This document shows, piece by piece, positions 1 to 9,239 of a stretch of 64,000 nucleotides of DNA. The notes beneath the pieces are model-generated. The model was not told where the DNA came from. It was given only the letters and a program-made list of their open reading frames with translations, and made no database searches. The position numbers and the translations under genes were made by a program. Numbering within the stretch: the first letter of the stretch is position 1; each line of letters starts with the position of its first letter. Source of the stretch: Shewanella canadensis (GTDB lineage Bacteria; Pseudomonadota; Gammaproteobacteria; Enterobacterales; Shewanellaceae); NCBI RefSeq assembly GCF_003966225.1, contig NZ_RXNU01000001.1:434001-498000 (forward strand), read 5' to 3'.

Positions 1-414
1 TGCAGGATCAGTGGAAAGTCACTAACCGAATTGAGTCAAATTAAGTCAGAGCCTCTGCCTTATGATGTCGTTCAATTTGCGATATCACCAAAAGATCGAA
101 AAGTGTTACATTTTTCTATAGAAGAAAGATTCAAATTGATGTTAAATCAAGGTTTCGTAGATGAAGTTCGCGCCCTGAAAGAACGAGGTGACCTGAATCT
201 GACGCTTCCTTCGATGAGGTGTGTAGGTTATAGACAGTGCTGGCAATATCTGGATGGTGAATACGACTATGATACGATGGTCGAAAAAGCCATTGTTGCT
301 ACTAGGCAATTAGCCAAGCGTCAATTAACATGGTTGAGAGGCTGGCCTGAGTTAAATTGGCTGGAAAGTGGTGTAGATTCTAATCTAAATACCGTATTGC
401 GACATTGTCGCTAG
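1..414 (+). CDS. miaA: tRNA dimethylallyltransferase MiaA, 3' part only
   Basis: The reading frame is open from base 1, so the 5' end of the gene lies outside the window; 137 C-terminal residues are visible. MiaA transfers a dimethylallyl group to A37 of tRNAs that read codons starting with U. The visible part has the family hallmarks [11 protein letters not shown] at the left edge, a segment near [13 protein letters not shown], the [13 protein letters not shown] block and the tail [15 protein letters not shown]. The next gene is hfq, the usual partner in gammaproteobacteria. A TTG at 31 is an internal codon and not the start. Confidence 0.96.
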   Translation, partial: CRISGKSLTELSQIKSEPLPYDVVQFAISPKDRKVLHFSIEERFKLMLNQGFVDEVRALKERGDLNLTLPSMRCVGYRQCWQYLDGEYDYDTMVEKAIVATRQLAKRQLTWLRGWPELNWLESGVDSNLNTVLRHCR

Positions 415-507
415 CTAATTAGGCTTCACTATATAATACTAAAACCAAACAAAAAGTTAGGTTGTATTAGTTTTACTACTTATTTTAAATAAAAAGGAAA
501 TTATAAA

Positions 508-789
508 ATGGCAAAGGGGCAATCTTTACAAGACCCGTTTTTGAACGCACTGCGCCGTGAGCGCGTTCCTGTTTCAATTTATCTTGTTAATGGCATTAAG
601 TTACAAGGACAAGTTGAGTCATTTGACCAATTTGTTATTTTGTTGAAAAACACGGTAAGCCAAATGGTTTACAAGCACGCTATCTCTACAGTTGTGCCTG
701 CTCGCCCATTTAACGTTAACAGTCATACTGCGGCACCTAGCCCAGCTGGCGGTTTTAATGGTCAGCAAGAAGATAACAACGACCAATAA
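508..789 (+). CDS. hfq: RNA chaperone Hfq
   Basis: Hexameric Sm-like RNA chaperone that pairs small RNAs with mRNAs. The 93-residue product opens with [20 protein letters not shown] and carries the Sm1 motif around [15 protein letters not shown] and the Sm2 motif YKHAIS near residues 55-60. The C-terminal tail is short and rich in Asn, Gln and Gly, about 10 residues shorter than in E. coli. An AAGGA ribosome-binding site lies at 493-497. A TATAAT at 432-437 in the 93-base gap after miaA could serve an hfq promoter, but no good -35 accompanies it. The miaA-hfq-hflX order is classical. Confidence 0.98.
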   Translation: MAKGQSLQDPFLNALRRERVPVSIYLVNGIKLQGQVESFDQFVILLKNTVSQMVYKHAISTVVPARPFNVNSHTAAPSPAGGFNGQQEDNNDQ

Positions 790-808
790 TTGATAAGGAG
801 TTTGCTTT

Positions 809-2107
809 TTGTTTGAGCGTTATGAGGCGGGAGAGAATGCGGTTCTTGTCCATATCGACTTTCCCGATGAGGATAGTAGGGAGGATCTAGTCGAACTCCA
901 ATTATTGGTAGAGTCGGCAGGAGCCCAGTCAATCGGGGTGATAACAGGAAGTCGCCGATCACCGGACCGAAAATTCTTCGTAGGTTCGGGAAAGGCCGAA
1001 GAGTTAGCTGCATTGGTTGCAGCGACAGAAGCAAATGTGGTGATTTTTAATCATGCACTGAGTCCCGCTCAGGAGCGAAATCTTGAGCAGTTATGCCAAT
1101 GTCGTGTGCTGGACCGCACTACTCTCATTTTAGATATTTTTGCCCAGAGGGCACGCACGTACGAAGGTAAGTTGCAGGTGGAGCTAGCGCAGTTACGCCA
1201 TATGTCGACACGCCTGATACGCGGCTGGACCCATCTTGAGAGGCAAAAAGGCGGAATCGGTCTTCGGGGACCTGGGGAAACTCAGCTCGAAACTGATAGA
1301 CGTTTGTTACGTGGACGGATCAGAACGATTAACCGTCGTTTGGATAAAGTAGATAAGCAGCGAGAGCAGAGCCGACGCGCGAGACGCCGTAGTGATTTAG
1401 CTACTGTATCTTTGGTCGGATATACCAATGCCGGCAAATCTACACTGTTTAATTCGCTAACGGCATCAGATGTATATGCCGCCGATCAGCTTTTTGCCAC
1501 ACTTGATCCTACCTTGAGAAAGTTAGAGTTAAGAGATGGTGGGATTATTTTAGCTGATACCGTTGGTTTTATTCGCCACCTACCCCATGATTTAGTGGCA
1601 GCATTTAAGGCAACATTACAAGAGACACGAGAAGCGGATCTTTTACTTCATATTGTTGATTGTGCCGATGAGGATATGGGAGATAACTTTGAGCAAGTTC
1701 AAAAAGTGCTCAAAGAGATAGGTGCCGAAGAGATTCCGCAATTGGTCGTTTGTAATAAGATTGACCTGTTAGAGGATGTAAGCCCGAAGATCGATTATGA
1801 CTCCGAAGGCATACCGACACGAGTCTGGGTATCTGCCCAGCAGCAAAAAGGTTTGGAACAACTAAAGGAAGCTATCAACGATCTTGTTGGTAAGACGAAT
1901 TTAGAATTAACCTTGCAAATTCCAGCAACAGCTGGACATTATCTTGGTCAGTTTTACAGACTTGATGTGATACAGCAGAAAGAGTACGACGATCTGGGGA
2001 ACTGTATCTTATCTGTTCGTTTGTTGGAGGCCGATTGGCGACGACTGATGAAACAGAGCCAAGGGGAGTTAGAGACCTTTGTTGTCGAGAATACGGCAGT
2101 TGAGTAG
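809..2107 (+). CDS. hflX: Ribosome-associated GTPase HflX
   Basis: GTPase that binds the 50S subunit and rescues or splits stalled and heat-damaged ribosomes. The 432-residue protein has the N-terminal HflX domain (about 20-190, with a basic helical stretch at 165-195) and a TRAFAC G domain: G1 GYTNAGKST at 204-212, G3 DTVGF at 250-254 and G4 NKID at 316-319. Translation starts at TTG 809; AAGGAG at 795-800 gives correct spacing and no better ATG exists. It follows hfq by 19 bases, so the two genes are probably cotranscribed. Confidence 0.97.
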   Translation: MFERYEAGENAVLVHIDFPDEDSREDLVELQLLVESAGAQSIGVITGSRRSPDRKFFVGSGKAEELAALVAATEANVVIFNHALSPAQERNLEQLCQCRVLDRTTLILDIFAQRARTYEGKLQVELAQLRHMSTRLIRGWTHLERQKGGIGLRGPGETQLETDRRLLRGRIRTINRRLDKVDKQREQSRRARRRSDLATVSLVGYTNAGKSTLFNSLTASDVYAADQLFATLDPTLRKLELRDGGIILADTVGFIRHLPHDLVAAFKATLQETREADLLLHIVDCADEDMGDNFEQVQKVLKEIGAEEIPQLVVCNKIDLLEDVSPKIDYDSEGIPTRVWVSAQQQKGLEQLKEAINDLVGKTNLELTLQIPATAGHYLGQFYRLDVIQQKEYDDLGNCILSVRLLEADWRRLMKQSQGELETFVVENTAVE

Positions 2108-2151
2108 GTTTTTAGTAATCTCATTTATTTCACGTACCTATGGAGTGCTAA

Positions 2152-3297
2152 ATGGCTTGGAACGAGCCCGGTAACAAGGGAAAAGACCCTTGGGGGAATA
2201 AAAACGGTAACGATAAGGGACCACCAGATCTCGATGAAGTTTTTCGTAATATCTCGAAACGCTTTGGTGGTAGAAAAGGCAGTGGGTCAGGACCTGGAGT
2301 CAGCTCATTTGGTCTTGTCATTGTCTTGGGCATCGCACTTGTAGTATGGGGACTTTCGGGTTTCTATACCGTCAAGGAAGCTGAGAGAGGTGTTGCCTTG
2401 AGGTTCGGTGAGTACATTGGTGAAGTCGATCCTGGCTTACAATGGAAAGCGACCTTCATCGATGACGTTTATCCGGTGAATGTGAGTACTGTTCGCTCAA
2501 TTCCTGCTTCAGGAAGCATGCTGACGGCTGATGAGAATGTGGTTTTAGTTGAACTCGATGTTCAGTATCGAGTTGTCGATGCATACCGCTTCCTGTTCAG
2601 TGCTGTTGATGCTAATGCAAGCTTGCGTGAAGCAACAGACAGTGCGTTGCGTTACGTTGTCGGCCATAACAAAATGGATGACATCTTAACGACGGGGCGT
2701 GATCAGATCCGCCGTGATACCTGGGAGGAGGTCGAGCGTATTATCGAGCCTTATAAGCTAGGTATTAACATTGTTGACGTTAACTTCTTGCCTGCACGTC
2801 CACCTGAAGAGGTGAAGGATGCATTCGATGATGCTATCTCTGCACAGGAAGATGAGCAGCGCTTTATTCGTGAAGCCGAGGCTTATGCCCGCGCTATCGA
2901 ACCTAAGGCTCGTGGTCAGGTTCAGCGCATGGAGCAGCAGGCTAACGCTTATAAACAGCGTGAAGTCTTAGAATCCAAAGGTAAAGTTGCTAAATTCAAC
3001 TTGTTGTTACCTGAGTATAAGGCTGCGCCGGGAGTGACGCGTGAGCGTTTGTACTTAGACGCTATGCAGGAAGTATTAAGTGGCACGAGCAAGGTGTTAG
3101 TGGATGCTAAGAGTAGTGGCAACATGATGTATCTGCCTTTAGATAAGCTGATGCAGAAGAGTCAGTCGAATACTAAGCCTCGTACAATGAGTTCTAATTC
3201 ATCGATGAGCTCATCAAATGAGATTGTTGGTCAGAACAGTTTGCCGCTCGATTCTCGTCCGTCTCGCAGCGATAGAACTCGCCAAGGGAGGAATTAA
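2152..3297 (+). CDS. hflK: FtsH modulator HflK
   Basis: Membrane SPFH/prohibitin-family protein that with HflC forms a large periplasmic cage around the FtsH protease. The 381-residue chain starts with a Gly/Asn/Lys-rich cytoplasmic segment typical of HflK (MAWNEPGNKGKDPW), has one membrane helix at about 50-72, then the band-7 domain and a helical region. The C-terminus is Ser/Asn-rich. It lies 44 bases after hflX and 2 bases before hflC, so hflK and hflC form one operon. Confidence 0.97.
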   Translation: MAWNEPGNKGKDPWGNKNGNDKGPPDLDEVFRNISKRFGGRKGSGSGPGVSSFGLVIVLGIALVVWGLSGFYTVKEAERGVALRFGEYIGEVDPGLQWKATFIDDVYPVNVSTVRSIPASGSMLTADENVVLVELDVQYRVVDAYRFLFSAVDANASLREATDSALRYVVGHNKMDDILTTGRDQIRRDTWEEVERIIEPYKLGINIVDVNFLPARPPEEVKDAFDDAISAQEDEQRFIREAEAYARAIEPKARGQVQRMEQQANAYKQREVLESKGKVAKFNLLLPEYKAAPGVTRERLYLDAMQEVLSGTSKVLVDAKSSGNMMYLPLDKLMQKSQSNTKPRTMSSNSSMSSSNEIVGQNSLPLDSRPSRSDRTRQGRN

Positions 3298-3299
3298 GA

Positions 3300-4178
3300 A
3301 TGGGTAGATTAACTGCGATTATTGCAGCGGTACTTGTGGCAGTGTTCTTGTCCTCTATTTTGATTGTTAACGAAGGCGAGAGAGCGATCGTTTCTCGATT
3401 CGGTAAGATCTTAAAAGATGATGGCGTGACTCGCATCTATGAACCTGGTTTGCATATTAAGTTGCCTATGATCGATAAGATTAAGTTTCTTGATTCGCGT
3501 ATCCAGACGATGGATGGTGCTGCTGATAGATTCGTGACATCAGAGAAGAAAGACCTTATGGTCGATTCTTATGTGAAGTGGCGAATTCTTGATCACGAAA
3601 AGTATTATCTGTCGACTAATGGCGGTATTAAAGCCAATGCCGAGTCTCTACTTCAGCGTAAGATCAATAACGACCTTCGTACCGAGTTTGGTCGCCGCAC
3701 GATCAAAGAGATCGTTTCCGGTAGCCGTGACGAGCTACAGCAAGATGCATTGAAGAACGCATCTGAAAGTGCTGCGGATCTGGGTATTGAAGTCGTCGAT
3801 GTGCGAGTGAAGCAGATTAACCTACCGGCAAACGTGAGTTCGAGTATCTATCAACGTATGCGTGCAGAGCGTACTGCGGTAGCGAAAGAGCACAGAGCGC
3901 AAGGTATGGAGCAGGCTGAGATCATTCGTGCTAAGACTGATGCTTCGGTCACCATCATGTTAGCTGAGGCTCAACGTAAAGCGCTTGAAGTTCGAGGCGA
4001 AGGTGATGCAACAGCCGCTAAAATTTATGCCGATGCTTTCTCTCAAGATCCTGAGTTTTATAGTTTCGTGCGTAGTCTTGAAGCTTATAAGTCAAGCTTC
4101 GAGAGTGACTCTAACGTGATGGTACTAGAGCCAGATAGCGAGTTCTTCAAGTATATGAAGAGCTCTCAAGGTAAATAA
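3300..4178 (+). CDS. hflC: FtsH modulator HflC
   Basis: Partner of HflK in the FtsH-regulating complex. The 292-residue product has an N-terminal signal anchor at about 3-20, the SPFH domain with NEGERAIVSRFGKI and a long helical region containing EHRAQGMEQAEIIRAKTDA. The start sits 2 bases after the hflK stop, with GGGAGG overlapping the end of hflK. A strong hairpin and T-run directly follow the stop codon and end the operon. Confidence 0.97.
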   Translation: MGRLTAIIAAVLVAVFLSSILIVNEGERAIVSRFGKILKDDGVTRIYEPGLHIKLPMIDKIKFLDSRIQTMDGAADRFVTSEKKDLMVDSYVKWRILDHEKYYLSTNGGIKANAESLLQRKINNDLRTEFGRRTIKEIVSGSRDELQQDALKNASESAADLGIEVVDVRVKQINLPANVSSSIYQRMRAERTAVAKEHRAQGMEQAEIIRAKTDASVTIMLAEAQRKALEVRGEGDATAAKIYADAFSQDPEFYSFVRSLEAYKSSFESDSNVMVLEPDSEFFKYMKSSQGK

Positions 4179-4191
4179 TACCATTTGAATT

Positions 4192-4221
4192 AAAAGCCCG
4201 ACTCTGGTCGGGCTTTTTTTT
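4192..4221 (+). terminator. Rho-independent terminator after hflC
   Basis: The stem AAAAGCCCGAC / GTCGGGCTTTT has a TCTG loop and runs into a T tract. It lies 13 bases after the hflC stop and ends the hfq-hflX-hflKC transcript. Confidence 0.93.
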
Positions 4222-4505
4222 GCTTACTCACCCTAACTCACTAATTTAGTGATAAATGTTATTCTTGTTTTCCCCTTCATTCTGATACATTTTCAGCAAA
4301 ATTACCTCTAAATTCAGATGATTTATGAGCCGAACTCGGTATTTTCCTACCTTAGTTAACTTTGTTTATAGTTTTACTATGATCCAGCTCAAATTTTTGG
4401 GTATAATGAGCCCCGCTTCAAATTAGAATTTTGAGCTTTGGGGTGTAACCCGATTTTCAAAAAATATTTAAAATAAAAATTCCAACACTCTCTGGAGATA
4501 AGTGG
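4222..4505 (+). promoter_or_regulatory. petABC upstream region with candidate promoter
   Basis: This region between hflC and petA holds no gene. TATAAT at 4402-4407 is a good -10; the best -35 at 17-base spacing (ATGATC, 4379-4384) is poor, so an activator may be needed. A perfect 15-bp palindrome, TCACTAA-T-TTAGTGA, lies at 4238-4252. Inverted arms AGCTCAAAT (from 4386) and ATTTTGAGCT (to 4437) flank the -10. The petA ribosome-binding site CTGGAG is at 4491-4496. The promoter assignment is an inference. Confidence 0.4.
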
Positions 4506-5096
4506 ATGAGCAATGCGCCAGTCGATACCGGACGTCGCAGATTTCTGACTGCAGCCACTGCCGTAGTAGGTGGTGTAGGTGCCGTCGCTGTAGCGGTTCC
4601 TTTTATAAAGTCATGGAATCCGAGTGCCAAAGCGAAAGCTGCAGGTGCGCCGGTTGAAGTAAATATTAGTAAAGTAGAGCCGGGTCAGCTGATCCGTGTA
4701 GAATGGCGTGGAAAGCCTGTATGGGTTGTACGTCGTACTGAAGAGATCTTGAAAAACCTCGCCACTCTTGATGACCAATTACGCGATCCAGCATCAGCAG
4801 AAGAGCAACAGCCTGCTTATGCTCAAAACGCCGTTCGCTCTATCAATCCTGAGTACTTTATTGCCGTAGGTTTATGTACTCACTTAGGTTGTTCTCCTAC
4901 CTATCTGCCTGACACCTTTGGTGAGCAGGTTGAGGGTGTACCTTCCGGTTTCTTCTGCCCATGTCATGGTTCCAAGTTTGATATGGCCGGTCGAGTATTC
5001 CAGGGGGTTCCGGCTCCATTGAACCTGGTCGTTCCACCTCACCAGTATATCGACGATGGTAATGTCATCATCGGTGTTGATCAGGGAGCAGTCTAA
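4506..5096 (+). CDS. petA: Ubiquinol-cytochrome c reductase, Rieske iron-sulfur subunit
   Basis: The Rieske protein of the bc1 complex accepts one electron from ubiquinol on the periplasmic side. The 196-residue product has a twin-arginine signal-anchor (RRRFLTAA followed by a hydrophobic helix to about 34). The 2Fe-2S cluster motifs are CTHLGC at 124-129 and CPCHGS at 151-156, so all two Cys and two His ligands are present. It overlaps petB by one base (TAATG), which suggests translational coupling in petABC. Confidence 0.98.
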   Translation: MSNAPVDTGRRRFLTAATAVVGGVGAVAVAVPFIKSWNPSAKAKAAGAPVEVNISKVEPGQLIRVEWRGKPVWVVRRTEEILKNLATLDDQLRDPASAEEQQPAYAQNAVRSINPEYFIAVGLCTHLGCSPTYLPDTFGEQVEGVPSGFFCPCHGSKFDMAGRVFQGVPAPLNLVVPPHQYIDDGNVIIGVDQGAV

Positions 5097-6310
5097 TGGT
5101 TAAGAATATTGTTGATTGGATCGATGCTCGCATCCCTATGACGGCCACCTATAACCGTCATATTGGTCACTATGCGACGCCGACTAACTTTAACTTTTGG
5201 TATTTCTTTGGTTCATTAGCTATGTTGGTACTGGTTAACCAGTTACTAACGGGTATCTGGCTGACAATGAACTATGTGCCAACGGCCGAAGGTGCGTTTG
5301 CATCGATCGAATATATTATGCGTGATGTTGAGTACGGTTGGTTGTTGCGTTATATGCACTCTACCGGTGCCTCGGCATTTTTTGTCGTTATCTATCTGCA
5401 CATGTTCCGTGGCTTAATCTACGGCTCTTACCAGAAGCCCAGAGAACTACTCTGGCTCTTCGGTATGCTTATCTTCCTCGTGTTGATGGCGGAAGCCTTT
5501 ATGGGTTACTTGCTACCTTGGGGACAGATGTCTTACTGGGGCGCACAGGTCATTATCTCATTGTTTGGCGCTATCCCGGTTATCGGTGATGACTTAACAC
5601 TGTGGATCCGAGGTGACTTCGTCGTCTCCGGAGCGACATTGAACCGCTTCTTTGCCTTGCATGTCATCGCACTGCCGCTGGTTTTGGTTGTATTGGTTTT
5701 CCTACACTTGATTGCCTTGCACGAAGTGGGTTCAAATAACCCCGATGGTATCGAGATTAAGAAGAACAAAGACGAGAATGGCTGGCCTAAAGATGGTATC
5801 CCATTCCACCCTTACTACACAGTTAAAGATATTTTAGGAACCGCTGGCTTCTTAATCGTCTTCTGTTATGTACTCTTCTTCATGCCTGAAGGCGGCGGTT
5901 ACTTCCTCGAAGGGCCAAACTTCGAAGCGGCTAACCCGATGAAGACGCCTGAGCATATTGCACCAGTCTGGTACTTCACTCCTTTCTACGCCATCTTACG
6001 TGCGATTCCTGATAAGTTATTAGGTGTCGTCGGCATGGGGCTTGCGATTGCAGTTCTGTTTGTACTGCCTTGGTTAGATCGTTGTAAAGTTAAGTCCGTT
6101 CGTTACCGTAGCTTGATCCATAAGTTGAATATTGGCCAGTTTGCCGTGTCATTTGTTGTCTTGGGTTATTTAGGTGCAGTCCCTGCGACGCCTGAACTGA
6201 CAATTGCTGCGCGTATCTTTACTCTGACTTACTTCGGTTTCTTCCTACTGCTTTGGATTTACAGTAAGAATGAGAAGACTAAGCCTGTTCCTGAGAGGTT
6301 GACTCACTAA
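5096..6310 (+). CDS. petB: Ubiquinol-cytochrome c reductase, cytochrome b subunit
   Basis: Membrane core of the bc1 complex carrying two b hemes and both quinone sites. The 404-residue length matches full-length bacterial cytochrome b, covering both N- and C-terminal halves. It shows the HIGHYATPTNFNFWY opening, GYLLPWGQMSYWGA at the Qo side, and a PEHIAPVWYF motif close to the family's PEW-type segment (here PVW follows PEHIA). It overlaps petA and petC by one base at each end. Confidence 0.98.
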   Translation: MVKNIVDWIDARIPMTATYNRHIGHYATPTNFNFWYFFGSLAMLVLVNQLLTGIWLTMNYVPTAEGAFASIEYIMRDVEYGWLLRYMHSTGASAFFVVIYLHMFRGLIYGSYQKPRELLWLFGMLIFLVLMAEAFMGYLLPWGQMSYWGAQVIISLFGAIPVIGDDLTLWIRGDFVVSGATLNRFFALHVIALPLVLVVLVFLHLIALHEVGSNNPDGIEIKKNKDENGWPKDGIPFHPYYTVKDILGTAGFLIVFCYVLFFMPEGGGYFLEGPNFEAANPMKTPEHIAPVWYFTPFYAILRAIPDKLLGVVGMGLAIAVLFVLPWLDRCKVKSVRYRSLIHKLNIGQFAVSFVVLGYLGAVPATPELTIAARIFTLTYFGFFLLLWIYSKNEKTKPVPERLTH

Positions 6311-7035
6311 TGAAAAAATTACTTATTGCATTAGTTACCTTAGTTCCATCTCTAGCGTTTGCTGCTGGCGGATCACACGTACACTTAGAGAGTGCTAATA
6401 TTGATCTAAATGACAAAGAGTCTTTGCAGCGCGGTGTTGGTCTGTTTCAACACAACTGCTCTGGCTGTCACAGCACTCAGTATCAACGTTATAGCCGTGT
6501 TGCCGAAGATTTAGACATTTCTATCGATGATATGCGAAGCAAGTATATGTTCGATGAGAATGCTAAGCCTGGCGATCTGATGCAGAATGCGATACCGGAA
6601 GTCGATGCGGCTAGATGGTTTGGTGCTACGCCACCGGATCTGACTTTAGTTGCACGAGTTCGTGGTGAAGATTGGGTTTACACTTACTTGAAGGGCTTTT
6701 ATAAAGATGAGAACCGTCCTTTTGGTGTCAACAATACAGTCTTTCCCGCAGTAGGTATGCCTCATGTTCTCGAATATCTGCAAGGACTTCCTGTAAAGCA
6801 AGTTGTTAAGCAGGAAGACGGGACTGAAGTGACTACTTTGGTTGCCACTGGCGGTAAGCTATCGGCTGAAGAGTATGACCAAGTGGTACGCGACATCACT
6901 GGATTCCTGGTTTACTCAGGGGACCCTGTAAAACTTGAGCGTGAAAGCTTAGGTTGGTGGGTGATGGGCTTCCTGTTTATCTTTTTCGTCATCGCTTATC
7001 TGTTGAAGAAAGAGTACTGGAAAGATGTACACTAA
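6310..7035 (+). CDS. petC: Ubiquinol-cytochrome c reductase, cytochrome c1 subunit
   Basis: Periplasmic, membrane-anchored c-type cytochrome that passes electrons from the Rieske protein to soluble cytochrome c. The 241-residue product has a signal peptide (cleavage probably after AFA, about residue 18), one heme site CSGCH at 50-54 and a C-terminal membrane helix at about 215-232 followed by a short basic tail. A candidate axial Met lies in the AVGMPHVLEYLQG region. It is the last gene of petABC and is followed by a terminator. Confidence 0.97.
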   Translation: MKKLLIALVTLVPSLAFAAGGSHVHLESANIDLNDKESLQRGVGLFQHNCSGCHSTQYQRYSRVAEDLDISIDDMRSKYMFDENAKPGDLMQNAIPEVDAARWFGATPPDLTLVARVRGEDWVYTYLKGFYKDENRPFGVNNTVFPAVGMPHVLEYLQGLPVKQVVKQEDGTEVTTLVATGGKLSAEEYDQVVRDITGFLVYSGDPVKLERESLGWWVMGFLFIFFVIAYLLKKEYWKDVH

Positions 7036-7072
7036 CCCCTTTAAAGGTTAGAATGTATTATCCGCATATTGT

Positions 7073-7111
7073 AAACGGGGGGCTTTGCCCCTCGTTTGCT
7101 TTTTGTTTTTT
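7073..7111 (+). terminator. Rho-independent terminator after petC
   Basis: The stem AAACGGGG...C / G...CCCCTCGTTT has a short TTT loop and is followed by T-rich sequence. It separates petABC from sspAB. Confidence 0.85.
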
Positions 7112-7142
7112 TGCTTTTACTTCTTAGTCCCGGAGGGTATCA

Positions 7143-7772
7143 ATGGCTGTTGCTGCCAATAAACGCTCAATCATGACCCTGTATTCAGGTGCAGATGATC
7201 TCTATAGTCACCAAGTTCGTATCGTCTTGGCTGAAAAGGGGGTAACTGTTGATGTGCTACAGGTTGATCCAAGTGAGATGCCTGAAGATTTAATCGAACT
7301 AAACCCTTATAACACAGTGCCTACACTAGTTGACCGCGAGTTAGTGCTTTATAACTCTCGTATCATCATGGAGTACTTGGACGAGCGTTTCCCGCATCCG
7401 CCTCTTATGCCCGTTTATCCGGTATCTCGTGGTCGTACACGTTTAATGATGAACCGTATCGAAACTGATTGGTACTCATTAGTCGATCGTATCAGAAGTG
7501 GTGATCGTGCCGATGAAGCCCGCAAAGAGCTTAAAGAGAGCCTAACCGCTATCGCTCCGGTATTCTCTGAGATGCCATACTTTATGGCCGAAGAGTTTGG
7601 ATTGGCCGATTGCTATCTTGGTCCACTGCTATGGCGTTTACCTGTACTCGGTATCGAGCTAGATATGCGTACAGCTAAAGAAGTTAAGGCCTACATGACA
7701 CGCTTGTTCGATCGTGAGTCATTTAAAGCATCTTTAACTGAGACCGAGCGCGAAATGCGCATGGGTATCTAA
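7143..7772 (+). CDS. sspA: Stringent starvation protein A
   Basis: RNA-polymerase-associated protein of the glutathione S-transferase fold that reprograms transcription in stationary phase and acid stress. The 209-residue product has an N-terminal thioredoxin-like half (MTLYSGADDLYSHQVRIVL), the SspA signature PHPPLMPVYP near residues 84-93 and an all-helical C-terminal half. GGAGG at 7132-7136 supports ATG 7143. The start MAVAANKRS matches the family. It overlaps sspB by one base; petABC-sspAB is a conserved order. Confidence 0.97.
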   Translation: MAVAANKRSIMTLYSGADDLYSHQVRIVLAEKGVTVDVLQVDPSEMPEDLIELNPYNTVPTLVDRELVLYNSRIIMEYLDERFPHPPLMPVYPVSRGRTRLMMNRIETDWYSLVDRIRSGDRADEARKELKESLTAIAPVFSEMPYFMAEEFGLADCYLGPLLWRLPVLGIELDMRTAKEVKAYMTRLFDRESFKASLTETEREMRMGI

Positions 7773-8227
7773 TGAAACCTATGACCCCGAACCGTCCATA
7801 CTTGCTGCAAGCATATTATGACTGGTTGATGGATAATGAGTTAACGCCACATGTTGTCGTCGACGCCTATGTGCCGGGTACTCAGGTTCCACAACAGTAT
7901 GTGAAAGATGGTCAAATTGTACTTAATATTACCGCTTCAGCTGTAGGCAACCTACAGATTGGACATGATTTTATTGAGTTCAGTGCTCGTTTTGGTGGTG
8001 TTCCTCAGCAAGTTGTTTTGCCAATGGCTGCAATTGTTGCTATCTATGCCAGAGAAAATGGTGCAGGTACGGTTTTTGATATGGAAGAAGCATATCAACT
8101 TGAAGATGAGTCTGTTGAAGCAGGATTAACCGTTGTTGAAGAAGCAACTGATGATCCTGTGCTGACAGAAGAAGCTCCTCAAGCACCAGAACCTAAGCGT
8201 CGAGGTCACCTCACATTGGTTAAGTAG
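7772..8227 (+). CDS. sspB: ClpXP protease specificity-enhancing factor SspB
   Basis: Adaptor that delivers ssrA-tagged proteins to ClpXP. The 151-residue product has the folded substrate-binding domain at about 8-112 (RPYLLQAYYDWLMDN, VVLPMAAIVAIYARENG), an acidic flexible linker, and the C-terminal ClpX-docking peptide RRGHLTLVK. The start overlaps the sspA stop (TAATGA). Confidence 0.97.
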   Translation: MKPMTPNRPYLLQAYYDWLMDNELTPHVVVDAYVPGTQVPQQYVKDGQIVLNITASAVGNLQIGHDFIEFSARFGGVPQQVVLPMAAIVAIYARENGAGTVFDMEEAYQLEDESVEAGLTVVEEATDDPVLTEEAPQAPEPKRRGHLTLVK

Positions 8228-8242
8228 TTTCTTACCCTCCCG

Positions 8243-8271
8243 AAAAAGCCAGTCAATGACTGGCTTTTTTT
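8243..8271 (+). terminator. Rho-independent terminator after sspB
   Basis: The stem AAAAAGCCAGTC / GACTGGCTTTTTT has a short AAT loop and a T tract. It ends the petABC-sspAB region. Confidence 0.92.
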
Positions 8272-8413
8272 ATGCTTGCAGTATCTCATCTTTAAGATTA
8301 TTGGCTTAAGATCACTCAAGGTTTATCGAGTGAGGTGATCAAGGCTTCGCACTGTGGTAGCATCTGCGGCCAATTATAATGACATATTTCATCTATAGGA
8401 TATCGGAACCTCT

Positions 8414-9022
8414 ATGCTCTTGATGATCGATAATTACGACTCGTTTACCTTCAATCTAGTGCAGTATTTTCAGCAACTAGGTCAAGAGGTCGTTGTTAAG
8501 CGTAATGATGAGATCACTATTGAACAGATTGCATCGTTGAAACCGACTCACTTAGTGATCTCTCCGGGTCCCTGTACCCCCAACGAAGCGGGGGTTTCAC
8601 TGTCAGCGATAGAATATTTTGCCGGCAAATTACCGGTATTGGGTGTCTGCTTGGGTCATCAAGCTATCGCACAAGTATTTGGTGCGAATGTGATTCGAGC
8701 GAAGCGGGTCATGCATGGTAAAACGAGTGTCATAGAACATCTGGGTGAAGGACTATTTTCTAAGCTTAATAACCCACTGACAGTGACGCGTTATCACTCC
8801 CTGCTGGTAGACTCAGTGCCCGAGCAGTTTAAGTTGGATGCCTGGTATGACGATCCGGTTCACGGCATGGAGATCATGGCCATGAGACATAAGACCTTGC
8901 CTATCTATGGGGTTCAGTTTCACCCCGAGTCTGTGCTTACCGAGCAAGGCCATGAGCTTTTGCATAACTTTTTAGAGCTTGAGGCTCAGGTTATTGCAGC
9001 GGTTGATATTTCTCATGTATGA
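8414..9022 (+). CDS. pabA: Glutamine amidotransferase of aminodeoxychorismate/anthranilate synthase
   Basis: Class I glutamine amidotransferase supplying ammonia to a PabB- or TrpE-type synthase for folate or tryptophan. The 202-residue product has the [19 protein letters not shown] opening, nucleophile Cys79 in GVCLGHQ, and His170/Glu172 in VQFHPES, so the triad is intact. It stands alone, away from trp genes, which favours a PabA role; the two functions cannot be separated by sequence alone. The 8272-8413 leader contains an imperfect inverted repeat at 8310-8340 (GATCAC / GTGATC). Confidence 0.9.
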   Translation: MLLMIDNYDSFTFNLVQYFQQLGQEVVVKRNDEITIEQIASLKPTHLVISPGPCTPNEAGVSLSAIEYFAGKLPVLGVCLGHQAIAQVFGANVIRAKRVMHGKTSVIEHLGEGLFSKLNNPLTVTRYHSLLVDSVPEQFKLDAWYDDPVHGMEIMAMRHKTLPIYGVQFHPESVLTEQGHELLHNFLELEAQVIAAVDISHV

Positions 9023-9239
9023 GCGGCTTTAGCCGCGACTGTTTCAGTGCTGAAAGGTTTGAATGTTTTAAGCAATAGTCGTCATCCCTATCCTGGTTTA
9101 AATCTCTGTTACAAGTTTTATAAATATTCCTCATTCAACGCCATTCCATTTGTGATATAAATATCCGCAAAATAATACCAACGAGCCTTGCCTTTGTATG
9201 AGGTATTGATGTTCGTTGAAAAACAATAAAGGAAGGGAA